A stretch of 64,000 nucleotides of DNA from Paenibacillus lignilyticus (GTDB lineage: Bacteria > Bacillota > Bacilli > Paenibacillales > Paenibacillaceae): positions 186,001 to 250,000 of the forward strand of contig NZ_JAGKSP010000006.1 of NCBI RefSeq assembly GCF_017942085.1, in the 5' to 3' direction. The position numbers were made by a program, and so were the translations under genes. The notes under the pieces are model-generated. The model was not told where the DNA came from. It saw only the letters and a list, made by a program, of their open reading frames with translations, and searched no databases. Of the stretch, positions 44,448 through 53,656 are shown piece after piece. Within the stretch, counting starts at the first letter, position 1. Each line of letters starts with the position of its first letter.

Positions 44448-44547
44448 GATGCAGGTGATTTGGCTTCCTTTGGCAGGAGATTTAGCAGCTTTGTGGAATA
44501 TAGCAGGAATACCTGCTGAAGCTGTTTATCCGGGAAAGGAACGACCC

Positions 44548-45456
44548 ATGAGAGTGCATCTGCGAACATTTATACAGTATTTACAGGAAGGCCGGAGGCT
44601 GTCTGCCAATACATTGTCGTCCTATGAGCGGGATTTGTCCTTATTTCTGGATTATGCGGAGAGTCAGGGCATCTCGTCTGTGGAGGGCATCCAGAAACAC
44701 CACCTCTCTCTCTACATGCTTCAGCTGAAGCAGCAGGGACGGGCGGTTGCGACTGTTTCCAGACATATGGTCTCGATACGTGCTTTTTTTCACTATTTAA
44801 TTATGCAGCGGCATATGCAGAGCGACCCGTCGATCCATTTGGAGATGCCCAAGCAAGAGAAGCGTCTGCCCAAAATCGTCACGATCTCGGATGTGGAGAG
44901 GCTGCTCGCCGCACCGGATCCGGAAACGAATGCCGGTAAACGCGATCTTGCCATGCTGGAGGTTCTCTATGCAACGGGGATCCGTGTATCTGAACTTATC
45001 TCTTTAGATGATGAGCATATTAACTTGCCGATGGGCTTCATTCGTTGTATCGGCTCCGCAACCAAAGAGCGAATCATTCCTCTTGGCCACGTTGCGACTG
45101 AGGCGCTGACCGTCTATCTGGAACAGGTGCGCGTGAAGCTGCGCAAGAACGACGAAACGGCTTTGTTTCTCAATCAGCAAGGGGCCAGAATGACTCGGCA
45201 AGGCTTCTGGAAAATCTTAAAGAAATACGCCGCAGAAGCGGGCATCGAAGGTGAAATGACGCCGCACACGCTCCGGCACTCCTTCGCCGCTCATCTGCTG
45301 GAGAACGGCGCAGATTTACGTGCCGTGCAAGAAATGCTCGGCCATGCCGATATTTCCACAACCCAGGTGTATGTGCAGGTGACTAAGCCGCGCATTAAAG
45401 AGGTGTACAACCTGGCCCATCCGCGGGCCAGAAGTAAACAAACGAATTCGGAGTGA
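44548..45456 (+). CDS. xerD: Tyrosine recombinase XerD
   Basis: A 302-residue recombinase resolving chromosome dimers at dif. The SAM-like N-terminal domain covers 1-90. Catalytic residues are Arg in [12 protein letters not shown], His and Arg in [12 protein letters not shown], His in [12 protein letters not shown] and the Tyr in that stretch. The ATG at 44548 follows GGGAAAGGAA. Housekeeping position before deoB argues against a phage or integron integrase. Confidence 0.95.
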   Translation: MRVHLRTFIQYLQEGRRLSANTLSSYERDLSLFLDYAESQGISSVEGIQKHHLSLYMLQLKQQGRAVATVSRHMVSIRAFFHYLIMQRHMQSDPSIHLEMPKQEKRLPKIVTISDVERLLAAPDPETNAGKRDLAMLEVLYATGIRVSELISLDDEHINLPMGFIRCIGSATKERIIPLGHVATEALTVYLEQVRVKLRKNDETALFLNQQGARMTRQGFWKILKKYAAEAGIEGEMTPHTLRHSFAAHLLENGADLRAVQEMLGHADISTTQVYVQVTKPRIKEVYNLAHPRARSKQTNSE

Positions 45457-45463
45457 TCAGGCT

Positions 45464-46639
45464 ATGAAGTTTGACCGTATTACAGTAATCGTGCTCGACA
45501 GCGTCGGAATCGGCGAACTTCCCGATGCACCGGCTTTTGGCGATGTAGGTTCTCATACGCTGGGCCATATTTTGCAAGAGGTGCCGGAGCTGCATATGCC
45601 GCATCTTCGCAGCTGGGGCCTGGATCGCATCGCTCCACTCGGCAGCTGGAAGTCGGATGCAGACGCATTAGCTTACTATGGCAAAATGGCTGAAGTTTCC
45701 GTAGGCAAAGATACGATGACCGGCCACTGGGAAATCGCGGGCTTAAAGGTAACGGTGCCCTTCCGGACGTTCCCGGACGGGTTCCCTGATGAGCTGCTCA
45801 GCGAATTCGAAGCTCGGACAGGCCGCGGCGTGCTTGGCAATAAATCGGCCAGCGGCACCGACATCATGGACGAGCTGGGCGAAGAGCAGCTAAATTCAGG
45901 TAAATGGATTGTCTACACGAGTGCGGACAGCGTCTTCCAAATTGCGGCGAACGAAGACATGATCCCACTGGAGGAGCTGTATCGCGCCTGCGAAATCGCA
46001 CGCGAGCTTACGCTGGACGAGCGGTATGCCGTCGGTCGCGTCATCGCAAGGCCTTTCGTGGGCAAGCCGGGTTCCTTTAAACGGACGGCAAACCGGCATG
46101 ATTACGCGGTGAAGCCGCCGTCGCCGACCGTGCTGAATGCGCTGAAGGACGGCGGTTTCGACGTCATTGCCGTTGGCAAAATCGATGATATCTTCGTCAG
46201 CGAAGGCATTACGGAGGCGCTTCATACGAAGAGCAACGAGGATGGGGTGCTGAAGACCATCGCTGCTTTGGATAAACCGTTCAAAGGAATGCTCTTTACG
46301 AACCTGGTCGATTTCGATTCGCTCTATGGCCATCGCCGTGACCCGCAAGGATACGCCGGGGCGCTCGAAGCGTTTGACCGCAGCGTACCGGAGCTGACCA
46401 AACGGCTTGGGGAGCGGGATTTGCTCATCGTAACAGCCGATCATGGCAATGATCCGACTTATTCCGGTACCGACCATACGAGAGAGTATGTACCGCTGCT
46501 GGTATACGGGCCGGCTTTGAAGACGCCCGGATCGCTTGGCATTCGCTCCACCTTCGCAGACGTCGCAGCCACCGTTGCGGATAACTTCGGCGTGAAGCGC
46601 CCGGACAACGGAGTATCATTTTTGCATGAGTTGAACTGA
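45464..46639 (+). CDS. deoB: Phosphopentomutase
   Basis: A 391-residue manganese enzyme interconverting ribose/deoxyribose 1- and 5-phosphates. Alkaline-phosphatase-fold motifs are [39 protein letters not shown], and the C-terminal [23 protein letters not shown]. It starts seven bases after xerD and links pupG and pdp products to the pentose pool. Confidence 0.97.
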   Translation: MKFDRITVIVLDSVGIGELPDAPAFGDVGSHTLGHILQEVPELHMPHLRSWGLDRIAPLGSWKSDADALAYYGKMAEVSVGKDTMTGHWEIAGLKVTVPFRTFPDGFPDELLSEFEARTGRGVLGNKSASGTDIMDELGEEQLNSGKWIVYTSADSVFQIAANEDMIPLEELYRACEIARELTLDERYAVGRVIARPFVGKPGSFKRTANRHDYAVKPPSPTVLNALKDGGFDVIAVGKIDDIFVSEGITEALHTKSNEDGVLKTIAALDKPFKGMLFTNLVDFDSLYGHRRDPQGYAGALEAFDRSVPELTKRLGERDLLIVTADHGNDPTYSGTDHTREYVPLLVYGPALKTPGSLGIRSTFADVAATVADNFGVKRPDNGVSFLHELN

Positions 46640-46703
46640 ACGATCATCCATACCCGTTAAGGTAGTACTGCAAGTCGACAACAATTACAGGAGGTTCATC
46701 AAC

Positions 46704-47528
46704 GTGAACACACTCAAATCATCCCATATTCAAGAGGCGGCAGCGTACATTAATTCGAAAATTTCCATCAAACCGGAAGTCGGCCTTATCATGGGTTCCG
46801 GACTTGGCATACTTGGCGATTACATCGAAGAGGCTGTCGTCATTCCCTATCATGAAATCCCGCATTTTCCGATCTCGACCGTGGAAGGTCATGCAGGCGA
46901 GCTGATGATCGGCAAGCTTTCCGGTCGCCCGGTTGTTCTGATGCGCGGACGGTTCCACTTGTATGAAGGCTATGGCCCTGATCTGACGGCTTTCCCGGTG
47001 CGCGTCATGAAAGCGATCGGCGCTGCGAAGCTGGTGGTTACGAATGCGGCAGGCGGCGTTAACACGAACTACAATCCGGGTGATCTCATGCTGATCAGCG
47101 ATCACATTAACTTCCAAGGCCACAACCCGCTGGTTGGACCTAATGACAAGGAGCTTGGCGTTCGTTTCCCGGACATGTCGCAGCCTTACAGCAAACGTTT
47201 GCGCGAGCTGGCCAGAGATGTGGCGCTGGAGCAAGGCTTCACGCTTCAAGAAGGCGTGTACATCGCGGTGCTTGGACCATCCTACGAGACGCCTGCGGAA
47301 ATTCGCATGATGCGTATATTGGGAGCGGATGCTGTCGGCATGTCGACGGTTTCCGAGGTTATTGCGGCAAGCCATTCCGGCATAGAAGTGCTTGGCATCT
47401 CTTGTATCAGCAACATGGCTTCAGGTATTTTGGATCAACCGCTGTCGCACGATGAAGTCATGGAAACGACGGAACGTGTAAAATCCAGGTTCCTCGGCCT
47501 AGTCAACGGCATTATTCCGCTGATGTAG
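46704..47528 (+). CDS. pupG: Purine nucleoside phosphorylase
   Basis: A 274-residue trimeric-type phosphorylase splitting guanosine and inosine with phosphate. Signatures are IMGSGLG, FPISTVEGHAGE, MRGRFHLYEGY and VTNAAGGVN. The start is GTG behind CAGGAGG. It is the next step of the nucleoside salvage operon after deoB. Confidence 0.96.
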   Translation: MNTLKSSHIQEAAAYINSKISIKPEVGLIMGSGLGILGDYIEEAVVIPYHEIPHFPISTVEGHAGELMIGKLSGRPVVLMRGRFHLYEGYGPDLTAFPVRVMKAIGAAKLVVTNAAGGVNTNYNPGDLMLISDHINFQGHNPLVGPNDKELGVRFPDMSQPYSKRLRELARDVALEQGFTLQEGVYIAVLGPSYETPAEIRMMRILGADAVGMSTVSEVIAASHSGIEVLGISCISNMASGILDQPLSHDEVMETTERVKSRFLGLVNGIIPLM

Positions 47529-47639
47529 GCTGTAACAAAAATGTAATAAAGGCCTCGACTGATTATGACATTCTTTGTCCGCTTGTCGTCGTATAATGTC
47601 CGTGACAGATAGTACACTATAAAGCGGGGATTGCATTCC

Positions 47640-47813
47640 ATGGACAATCAAAGTTATCTTCGACTGGAAAGACTGCGAGGACAATTGGTGGCGGCTGCGA
47701 TGCGGAAGGAAACCTTTCTTCACCGCGACGTGATCCAGCTTAGCCAGACGCTTGACCAGTTGATCGTCAAAGTGCAGGCAGAGAAAAGCAAATCCTCGAG
47801 TGCCCAAAGATGA
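47640..47813 (+). CDS. Spo0E family aspartyl-phosphate phosphatase
   Basis: A 57-residue helical protein with the Spo0E signature VIQLSQTLDQLIVKVQ following a LERLRGQLVAAAMRK first helix. Spo0E proteins dephosphorylate Spo0A-P and delay sporulation. The ATG at 47640 lies ten bases after GCGGGGA. A consensus TATAAT at 47592-47597 lies upstream without a good -35. It sits between pupG and pdp, which is not a usual context. Confidence 0.82.
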   Translation: MDNQSYLRLERLRGQLVAAAMRKETFLHRDVIQLSQTLDQLIVKVQAEKSKSSSAQR

Positions 47814-47861
47814 ACCGATGCTAATTGCGAACATGGTTAATACATAAGGAGGCTCATCCGC

Positions 47862-49190
47862 TTGCGAGCAGTCGATATTATTCAAAAGAAACGAAATGGC
47901 GGTGTGCTCTCTAAGGACGAGCTGTCATTTCTTATAAAAGGCTATAGCCAAGGCGACATCCCGGATTATCAGCTTTCGGCCTGGGCTATGGCTGTTTTTT
48001 TTCGCGGTATGAACGCGGAAGAAACGGCGAATTTGACGATGGCCATGGCAGAATCGGGCGATCAAGTCGATTTGTCTGCGATTCGCGGCATTAAAGTCGA
48101 CAAACACAGCACCGGCGGTGTCGGCGATAAAACAAGTCTGATTATCGGACCCCTTGTCGCATCCTGTGGTGTTCCGGTAGCGAAGATGTCGGGTCGCGGA
48201 CTTGGCCATACGGGCGGCACGATCGACAAAATGGAAGCGATGGCAGGGTTCCGCACGGAGCTGACGAGCGCGGAATTCATTGGGCAGATGAACGATATCG
48301 GTCTTGCGATTGTCGGTCAAAGCGGTAATATGACGCCTGCCGACAAGAAGCTCTATGCGCTGCGCGATGTAACGGCAACCGTCGAGTCGATCCCCCTTAT
48401 TGCGAGCTCGGTTATGAGCAAGAAGATTGCAGCCGGCGCGGACGCGATCGTGCTCGATGTGAAAACAGGCAGCGGCGCCTTCATGAAGACGCTGGAGGAT
48501 TCCGAGGAACTGGCTAAAGCGATGGTAGCGATCGGAACCGAGGTCGGCAGAAAAACGGCAGCGCTGATCAGCGATATGGACCAGCCGCTTGGTTATGCCA
48601 TCGGAAATGCGCTTGAAGTACAAGAAGCGATTGATACGCTGCACGGCAAAGGGCCCGAGGATTTGACAGCACTATGTTTGGCGCTCAGCTCGCATATGGT
48701 TGTGCTTGGCGGACAGGCGAGCAATCTGGAGGAAGCGGAGGCGATGCTTCGCGATCGTCTGGCTTCCGGGGCAGCGCTCGAGAAGTTCAAAGTATTCGTA
48801 GCCGCACAAGGCGGCAATCCTCAGGTGGCTGAGGATCCGTCCCTGCTGCCGCAAGCGCCGCTTGTGATTGAAGTTCCCGCTGAGCAGGATGGTTATGTGA
48901 AGGCCATTCAAGCGGAAGAGCTGGGACTTGCGGCCATGCTGCTTGGGGCAGGTCGTGCAACGAAGGAATCCGTCATCGATTACGCGGTCGGCGTGGTCAT
49001 GCAGCTCAAAGTCGGCGACAACGTGAAGAAAGGCGATTCGTTGGCATTGCTGCACGTGCGGGAGGACAACGCTTCTGTTCGTGAGGTCGTCAAACGCGTG
49101 CAGGAAGCATACACCTTCAGCAGCGAACCGGTAGCACCGTCGCCGCTTCTACTGTCAGTGGTGACAGAGCAAGGCGTACATCGGTTTTAA
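47862..49190 (+). CDS. pdp: Pyrimidine-nucleoside phosphorylase
   Basis: A 442-residue enzyme splitting uridine and thymidine. It carries the family signature [20 protein letters not shown] and [17 protein letters not shown]. The start is TTG at 47862 behind AAGGAGG; no alternative has a site. With deoB and pupG it completes nucleoside salvage. A terminator follows. Confidence 0.96.
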   Translation: MRAVDIIQKKRNGGVLSKDELSFLIKGYSQGDIPDYQLSAWAMAVFFRGMNAEETANLTMAMAESGDQVDLSAIRGIKVDKHSTGGVGDKTSLIIGPLVASCGVPVAKMSGRGLGHTGGTIDKMEAMAGFRTELTSAEFIGQMNDIGLAIVGQSGNMTPADKKLYALRDVTATVESIPLIASSVMSKKIAAGADAIVLDVKTGSGAFMKTLEDSEELAKAMVAIGTEVGRKTAALISDMDQPLGYAIGNALEVQEAIDTLHGKGPEDLTALCLALSSHMVVLGGQASNLEEAEAMLRDRLASGAALEKFKVFVAAQGGNPQVAEDPSLLPQAPLVIEVPAEQDGYVKAIQAEELGLAAMLLGAGRATKESVIDYAVGVVMQLKVGDNVKKGDSLALLHVREDNASVREVVKRVQEAYTFSSEPVAPSPLLLSVVTEQGVHRF

Positions 49191-49234
49191 TTAACGATAA
49201 GTAAGCCTAAGTTTCATCTTATACAGTACAAAAC

Positions 49235-49276
49235 AAAGCGGCTGTTCGGGTTTCTTCCCGAGCGGCCGCTTTCTTT
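49235..49276 (+). terminator. Terminator after pdp
   Basis: AAAGCGGC and GCCGCTTT, with inner TCGGG/CCCGA pairing around TTTCTT, then TCTTTTG. Confidence 0.85.
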
Positions 49277-49291
49277 TGTGCGATAGTTTTG

Positions 49292-49316
49292 ATATTCCAT
49301 CTAAAAAATGGAATAT
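49292..49316 (+). repeat. Perfect inverted repeat upstream of dacF
   Basis: ATATTCCAT and ATGGAATAT are separated by seven bases and followed by TTTTG. It lies 92 bases before dacF. It could be a weak second terminator or an operator. Confidence 0.65.
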
Positions 49317-49408
49317 TTTGCTGTTCACTCGTCCACACTAGGAATGAGATTTTAGCCGATTTGCGGCCATAGCTATGCCGCGGGCATCATTCAGGAGGAG
49401 AACAACCT

Positions 49409-50599
49409 ATGATTAGCAAATGGAAGAAATTGCTCGCCATGAGTTTAACGGCGATATTCGTTCTAACGGCACCTGCCGCAGCCTTAGCGAAAGAAGGAAC
49501 AGCGCCGAATGCCGCACCTGCCGGCGCGGCGGATTTGGCTCCGTCAGCCCGCTCCGCGATTCTTATGGACGCAGACAGCGGAACGATTATTTATGAGAAG
49601 AACAGCCACGCCGCCTTGCCGCCTGCCAGCATTACGAAGGTCATGACGATGCTGCTTATCATGGAATCGCTGGATGAAGGCCGGATTAAGCTGACAGACA
49701 AAGTTTCCACGAGTGACTACGCCGCGTCTATGGGAGGCTCGCAAATTTTCCTGGAGCCGGGCGAGCAAATGAGCGTTGACGAGATGCTGAAGGGCATAGC
49801 GCTTGCATCAGGGAATGATGCTTCTGTAGCTATGGCAGAGAAAATCGCCGGAACGGAAGCCGCTTTCGTCGACATGATGAATAAGCGCGCTGCCGAGCTT
49901 GGCCTTAAGAACACCCATTTTAACAATTGCAACGGGCTTCCGGCCACGGATCATTATTCGTCAGCACATGATATTGCAGTGATGTCGAGAGAGCTGTTGA
50001 AGCATAGCGAGATTACGAAATATACCGGGCTGTACCAGGACTACCTGCGTAAATCCAGCGAGAAGCCGTTCTGGCTGGTAAACACCAATAAGCTTGTCCG
50101 TTTCTATACGGGAGCCGACGGCCTCAAAACCGGTTTTACAAGCGAAGCGAAATTTTGCCTGACGGCTACTGCCCGTCGTGACAATCTTCGGGTAATCGCC
50201 GTCGTTATGGGAGAGCCGAATACGAAAACGCGCAATGCCGAAGTTTCGCAGATGTTTGATTACTCCTTCGCACAATACATGAACCATACGATCTTCCAGA
50301 AGGGCGACGCGATGGGGGTTGTGCCTGTCGAGAAAGGCGTATTGCCTGAACTGAAACTTACGGCGAAGCATTCTTACAGCGTGCTGCTGAAGAAAGGCAG
50401 TTCGGTGAAGGACATTCGTTATCAATTGCAGCTTAACCCGCTCAAGGCGCCTGTTACCATCAATGAACCTATCGGGAAGCTGATCGTATTCCAAGGCGAT
50501 CAAGTGCTGACCGAGTTTGCGGTGGATTCGCCTGCTACGGTGGAGCGTGCCGGCTGGTGGACGTTGTTCAAACGGTCTTGCGGCAGCTTATTTAAATAA
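49409..50599 (+). CDS. dacF: D-alanyl-D-alanine carboxypeptidase DacF
   Basis: A 396-residue penicillin-binding protein with a signal peptide (about 1-27, ending ALA). The catalytic motifs are SITK (PPASITKVMT), SGN in ALASGNDAS and KTG in GLKTGFT. The C-terminal half is the beta-rich PBP5 domain. It removes terminal D-Ala from peptidoglycan; dacF precedes the spoIIA operon in B. subtilis too. Start follows AGGAGG. Confidence 0.94.
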   Translation: MISKWKKLLAMSLTAIFVLTAPAAALAKEGTAPNAAPAGAADLAPSARSAILMDADSGTIIYEKNSHAALPPASITKVMTMLLIMESLDEGRIKLTDKVSTSDYAASMGGSQIFLEPGEQMSVDEMLKGIALASGNDASVAMAEKIAGTEAAFVDMMNKRAAELGLKNTHFNNCNGLPATDHYSSAHDIAVMSRELLKHSEITKYTGLYQDYLRKSSEKPFWLVNTNKLVRFYTGADGLKTGFTSEAKFCLTATARRDNLRVIAVVMGEPNTKTRNAEVSQMFDYSFAQYMNHTIFQKGDAMGVVPVEKGVLPELKLTAKHSYSVLLKKGSSVKDIRYQLQLNPLKAPVTINEPIGKLIVFQGDQVLTEFAVDSPATVERAGWWTLFKRSCGSLFK

Positions 50600-50674
50600 A
50601 TTTGTCGTTTACAGACAGTGTTCCGGCGCGGTATTTGTCTGCTTCTAGCGCTCTGCTTCTAGTTTTGTCGGGGG

Positions 50675-50704
50675 GCAGGAAATGAAAGCTGAGGCGTAGA
50701 ATTG
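50675..50704 (+). promoter_or_regulatory. Sigma-H promoter of the spoIIA operon
   Basis: GCAGGAAAT (perfect to the sigma-H -35 RNAGGAWWW) and, after 12 bases, GTAGAATTG (eight of nine to RNNGAATWW), about 105 bases before spoIIAA. TGTCG cores of partial Spo0A boxes lie at 50603-50607 and, next to the -35, at 50666-50670. In B. subtilis this promoter is sigma-H with Spo0A activation. Confidence 0.82.
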
Positions 50705-50808
50705 CTTGTTCAACACTAACTTATCCATCGACTGGTGTCTTCCCTTGGCAGGTGGATAACTTGTGCTCCGCAATAGCAGGGCAATAATCGTTAGGAGTGA
50801 ACAACAGT

Positions 50809-51162
50809 ATGAGTCTTCAGATTGAATTGGAGCATTATCGAAATGTACTGATCGTTAGACTGCGGGGCGAGCTTGATCACCATACCGCGGACGTTGTCCG
50901 GTTCAAGATGGAAGAAGCGATTCTGCATGGCAACAGCGCCCATATCATTCTCAGCCTGAAGGATTTGCAGTTCATGGACAGCTCGGGGCTTGGCGTTATT
51001 CTCGGCCGGTATAAGCAGCTCAAGGCCAGAGGCGGCAAAATGGTCGTTTGTGACGTGAATCAGAGCGTCTACCGGCTGTTCGAACTGTCGGGATTGTTCA
51101 AAATATTGCCGATTCACGAGAACGAGCGGCTCGCGCTCACAAGTTTGGAGGTCGTTTCATGA
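50809..51162 (+). CDS. spoIIAA: Anti-sigma F factor antagonist SpoIIAA
   Basis: A 117-residue STAS protein that frees sigma-F by binding SpoIIAB. The phosphorylation site is Ser58 in [15 protein letters not shown]. The ATG at 50809 is 11 bases after AGGAG; a GTG at 50797 overlaps that site. spoIIAB begins four bases before its stop. Confidence 0.96.
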   Translation: MSLQIELEHYRNVLIVRLRGELDHHTADVVRFKMEEAILHGNSAHIILSLKDLQFMDSSGLGVILGRYKQLKARGGKMVVCDVNQSVYRLFELSGLFKILPIHENERLALTSLEVVS

Positions 51163-51605
51163 ACGGAAGAAATGAGATGACACTGTCTTTCTCCGCACGT
51201 TCGGAGAATGAAGCGTTCGCGCGTGTTGCGGTTGCGGCTTTCGTATCTCAGCTGGACCCGACAATGGAGGAACTGAATGATCTGAAGACGGCTATCTCCG
51301 AAGCGGTGACCAATGCGATTATTCACGGCTACGACAGCGATCCAAACGGCGTCGTTACGATCGAAGGCTTCATTGACGGGGATATCGTGAAGCTAACCGT
51401 CCAAGACAAGGGCAGAGGCATTGAGGATTTGGACCTTGCGCGCCAGCCTCTTTATACCTCCAAACCGGAAATGGAACGCTCAGGTATGGGCTTTACCATT
51501 ATGGAGAACTTCATGGATGGCTTCGATGTATACAGCGAGCCGGGTAACGGAACGTCGATCGCGATGACAAAGCGCATTGAATCGAAAAAAGCGCTTTTTA
51601 ATTAG
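51159..51605 (+). CDS. spoIIAB: Anti-sigma F factor and SpoIIAA kinase SpoIIAB
   Basis: A 148-residue GHKL kinase that holds sigma-F and phosphorylates SpoIIAA. ATP site motifs are the N box [20 protein letters not shown] and [10 protein letters not shown]. It overlaps spoIIAA by ATGA, so translation is probably coupled. GGAGG lies upstream. Confidence 0.96.
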   Translation: MNGRNEMTLSFSARSENEAFARVAVAAFVSQLDPTMEELNDLKTAISEAVTNAIIHGYDSDPNGVVTIEGFIDGDIVKLTVQDKGRGIEDLDLARQPLYTSKPEMERSGMGFTIMENFMDGFDVYSEPGNGTSIAMTKRIESKKALFN

Positions 51606-51625
51606 GCGCATAGGGGTTGGACCGC

Positions 51626-52381
51626 ATGGATGTCGATATGAAAACAACGGCGCAGCCTTATTTGGATGACTCCGAGGTCAAGCGGCTTATTGCGCTTAGT
51701 CAATCGGGAGACACGCTCGCGCGCGATACGCTCGTGCAATGCAACATCCGGCTCGTATGGTCCGTAGTTCAGCGGTTTATGGGGCGTGGCTATGAACCGG
51801 AAGATTTGTTCCAGATCGGCTGCATCGGCTTGCTCAAATCGGTCGATAAGTTCGATCTCTCCTATGAGGTGAAATTTTCCACCTATGCGGTGCCGATGAT
51901 TATCGGCGAAATTCAGCGCTTCCTTCGGGATGACGGCACGCTAAAAGTTAGCCGCTCGTTGAAAGAGACGGCTAATAAGGTGCGCAAGACCAAGGATGAG
52001 CTGTCTAAGGTGCTGGGTCGTCTTCCCACGATTAAAGAAGTGGCGGAACGGCTTGGAATCACGCCGGAGGATGTCGTCTTCGCGCAGGAGGCGAATAAGC
52101 CGCCAACGTCCATTCACGAGACGGTGTTTGAGAATGACGGTGATCCGATCACGCTGATGGATCAAATCGCTGATGATTCGCAAGAGCGTTGGTTCGACAA
52201 GCTGGCGCTGAACGAAGCGATCGGCGGCTTATCGGAGCGGGAGCGGCTCATTGTATTTCTCAGGTATTATCGCGACCAAACGCAGTCGGAGGTCGCCGCG
52301 AGGCTCGGTATCTCGCAGGTTCAGGTATCCCGGCTGGAGAAAAAAATATTGCAGCTGATCCGCAATCAAATTGCGCAATGA
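51626..52381 (+). CDS. sigF: RNA polymerase sigma factor SigF
   Basis: A 251-residue forespore sigma factor. Region 2 (VQCNIRLVWSVVQRFMGRGYEPEDLFQIGCIGLLKSVDKFD...FSTYAVPMI), region 3 and region 4 (RERLIVFLRYYRDQTQSEVAARLGISQVQVSRLEKKIL) are in order. The ATG at 51626 is nine bases after AGGGGT. Third gene of spoIIA. Confidence 0.97.
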   Translation: MDVDMKTTAQPYLDDSEVKRLIALSQSGDTLARDTLVQCNIRLVWSVVQRFMGRGYEPEDLFQIGCIGLLKSVDKFDLSYEVKFSTYAVPMIIGEIQRFLRDDGTLKVSRSLKETANKVRKTKDELSKVLGRLPTIKEVAERLGITPEDVVFAQEANKPPTSIHETVFENDGDPITLMDQIADDSQERWFDKLALNEAIGGLSERERLIVFLRYYRDQTQSEVAARLGISQVQVSRLEKKILQLIRNQIAQ

Positions 52382-52393
52382 ACGCTGCTGATC

Positions 52394-52431
52394 AAAGCCA
52401 AATTGCCCGAAGGGGCCATTTGGCTTTTTTT
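52394..52431 (+). terminator. Terminator after sigF
   Basis: AAAGCCAAAT and ATTTGGCTTT with inner GCCC/GGGC form a long stem followed by a T run. Confidence 0.9.
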
Positions 52432-52445
52432 GCTGTGTTTGCTCC

Positions 52446-52475
52446 GATTATCCTGCCCCTCCTTTAATCATACTA
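52446..52475 (+). promoter_or_regulatory. Sigma-G (or sigma-F) promoter of the spoVA operon
   Basis: GATTA (four of five to GHATR) and, after 18 bases, CATACTA (perfect to CATNNTA), 34 bases before the spoVAA start. The spoVA operon is a sigma-G operon in B. subtilis. Confidence 0.75.
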
Positions 52476-52509
52476 ACAAGGAAATCCTGACTGGAAAGGG
52501 GGTGCCGGC

Positions 52510-53190
52510 ATGAACGCTGACATGCAGCCCAACTTATATCTGCGCCTTCGCAAGCGGATTGGCATACGACCGGGTGAGCACGTGACGCTGGGTCATGCCG
52601 CCCGCTTATTCTCAAGCGATGCCGAGCTGGAACGAAGGCTTGCATCGCTGGTGCTTCACCGCCATTCAAGAAAGGACGGCAATCGCGTCGTCATTGATTT
52701 GCTCCAAATCGTCAAGCTGATCCGAGAAGCGGAACCCGGCACGCTGGTCGATTCGTTTGGAGATCCGCAGGTGCTTGTCATCGTCGCCGATGCGCCGAGA
52801 AAACCGCGTTATGCCATTCTCATCGTCACTTGGCTGCTGCTGTTTTTCGGTTCCGGCCTGGCGATTATGAATTTCCATACTGACGTCAGTATGAAGGAAG
52901 TCCATTCGCGCATCACCGAGATGGTGACAGGTACGAAATCGGAGCATCCGCTGTGGTTTCAGGTTCCCTACTCCTTCGGAATCGGCGTAGGGATGATGGT
53001 GTTCTTCAATCACCTGTTCCGCAAACGATTCAATGAAGAGCCCAACCCGCTCGAAGTTGAGCTTTATATGTATGAGGAGAATGTCAATGCTTACGTCATC
53101 GCCGACGAAATGCGCAAGAAAAGCGAATCCGGCGAGGCTGGCTCCAGCTCTGCGCTAAAGCAGCCGGGAACGGGGATTGACGATGGCTAG
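52510..53190 (+). CDS. spoVAA: Stage V sporulation protein AA
   Basis: A 226-residue protein with a soluble N-terminal part and two membrane segments (about 98-120 and 154-172). It matches SpoVAA, part of the spore inner membrane set for dipicolinic acid movement. The start follows GGAAAGGGGG. spoVAB overlaps its end by eight bases. Confidence 0.92.
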   Translation: MNADMQPNLYLRLRKRIGIRPGEHVTLGHAARLFSSDAELERRLASLVLHRHSRKDGNRVVIDLLQIVKLIREAEPGTLVDSFGDPQVLVIVADAPRKPRYAILIVTWLLLFFGSGLAIMNFHTDVSMKEVHSRITEMVTGTKSEHPLWFQVPYSFGIGVGMMVFFNHLFRKRFNEEPNPLEVELYMYEENVNAYVIADEMRKKSESGEAGSSSALKQPGTGIDDG

Positions 53191-53626
53191 TGCAGCAGCG
53201 AATCTGTTCGTCGCCATACTGGGTTTTGCAGGGGGACTTGGGGTAGGCAGTGCACTTGTTGCTCTGTTGATTGTGCTGGACGTGATCCCAAGGCTTGCTC
53301 AGCTGGCTTATGCGTACCGGAAGTCCATTTGGTTCGAAACGGCCGTCGTTTGCGGCGCCGTATTCTGGTCGCTTGCCGATTTCCTGGATTGGCGCATGAT
53401 GCTGCCGAGGTCTGGGACATTGGCCGTTATCGGCAGTTTTGACGGCATATTTGTCGGGATGCTCGGTGCCGCACTGACAGAGGTGATGAATGTGATCCCG
53501 ATCCTGGCCAAACGGATGAGACTGAGCCGATACATGGTTAGCCTGGTCATGGCCATGCTGCTTGGCAAAGTAACCGGATCCTTGTTTGATTGGCTCGTTT
53601 TTCAATGGATGGATGATGCATCGTAA
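53183..53626 (+). CDS. spoVAB: Stage V sporulation protein AB
   Basis: A 147-residue membrane protein with about four segments, including GFAGGLGVGSALVALLIVLDVIPRL. It fits SpoVAB by size, sequence and place after spoVAA. The ATG at 53183 follows GGGGA and overlaps the spoVAA end. Confidence 0.9.
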   Translation: MASAAANLFVAILGFAGGLGVGSALVALLIVLDVIPRLAQLAYAYRKSIWFETAVVCGAVFWSLADFLDWRMMLPRSGTLAVIGSFDGIFVGMLGAALTEVMNVIPILAKRMRLSRYMVSLVMAMLLGKVTGSLFDWLVFQWMDDAS

Positions 53627-53656
53627 TACCGATTGGAAGGGAAGGAAGGGTTCGAT

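Noticed and set aside
44548..45456. Mobile element integrase
   Set aside because: The recombinase is XerD by length, motifs and its conserved place before deoB; no attachment sites or phage genes are nearby.
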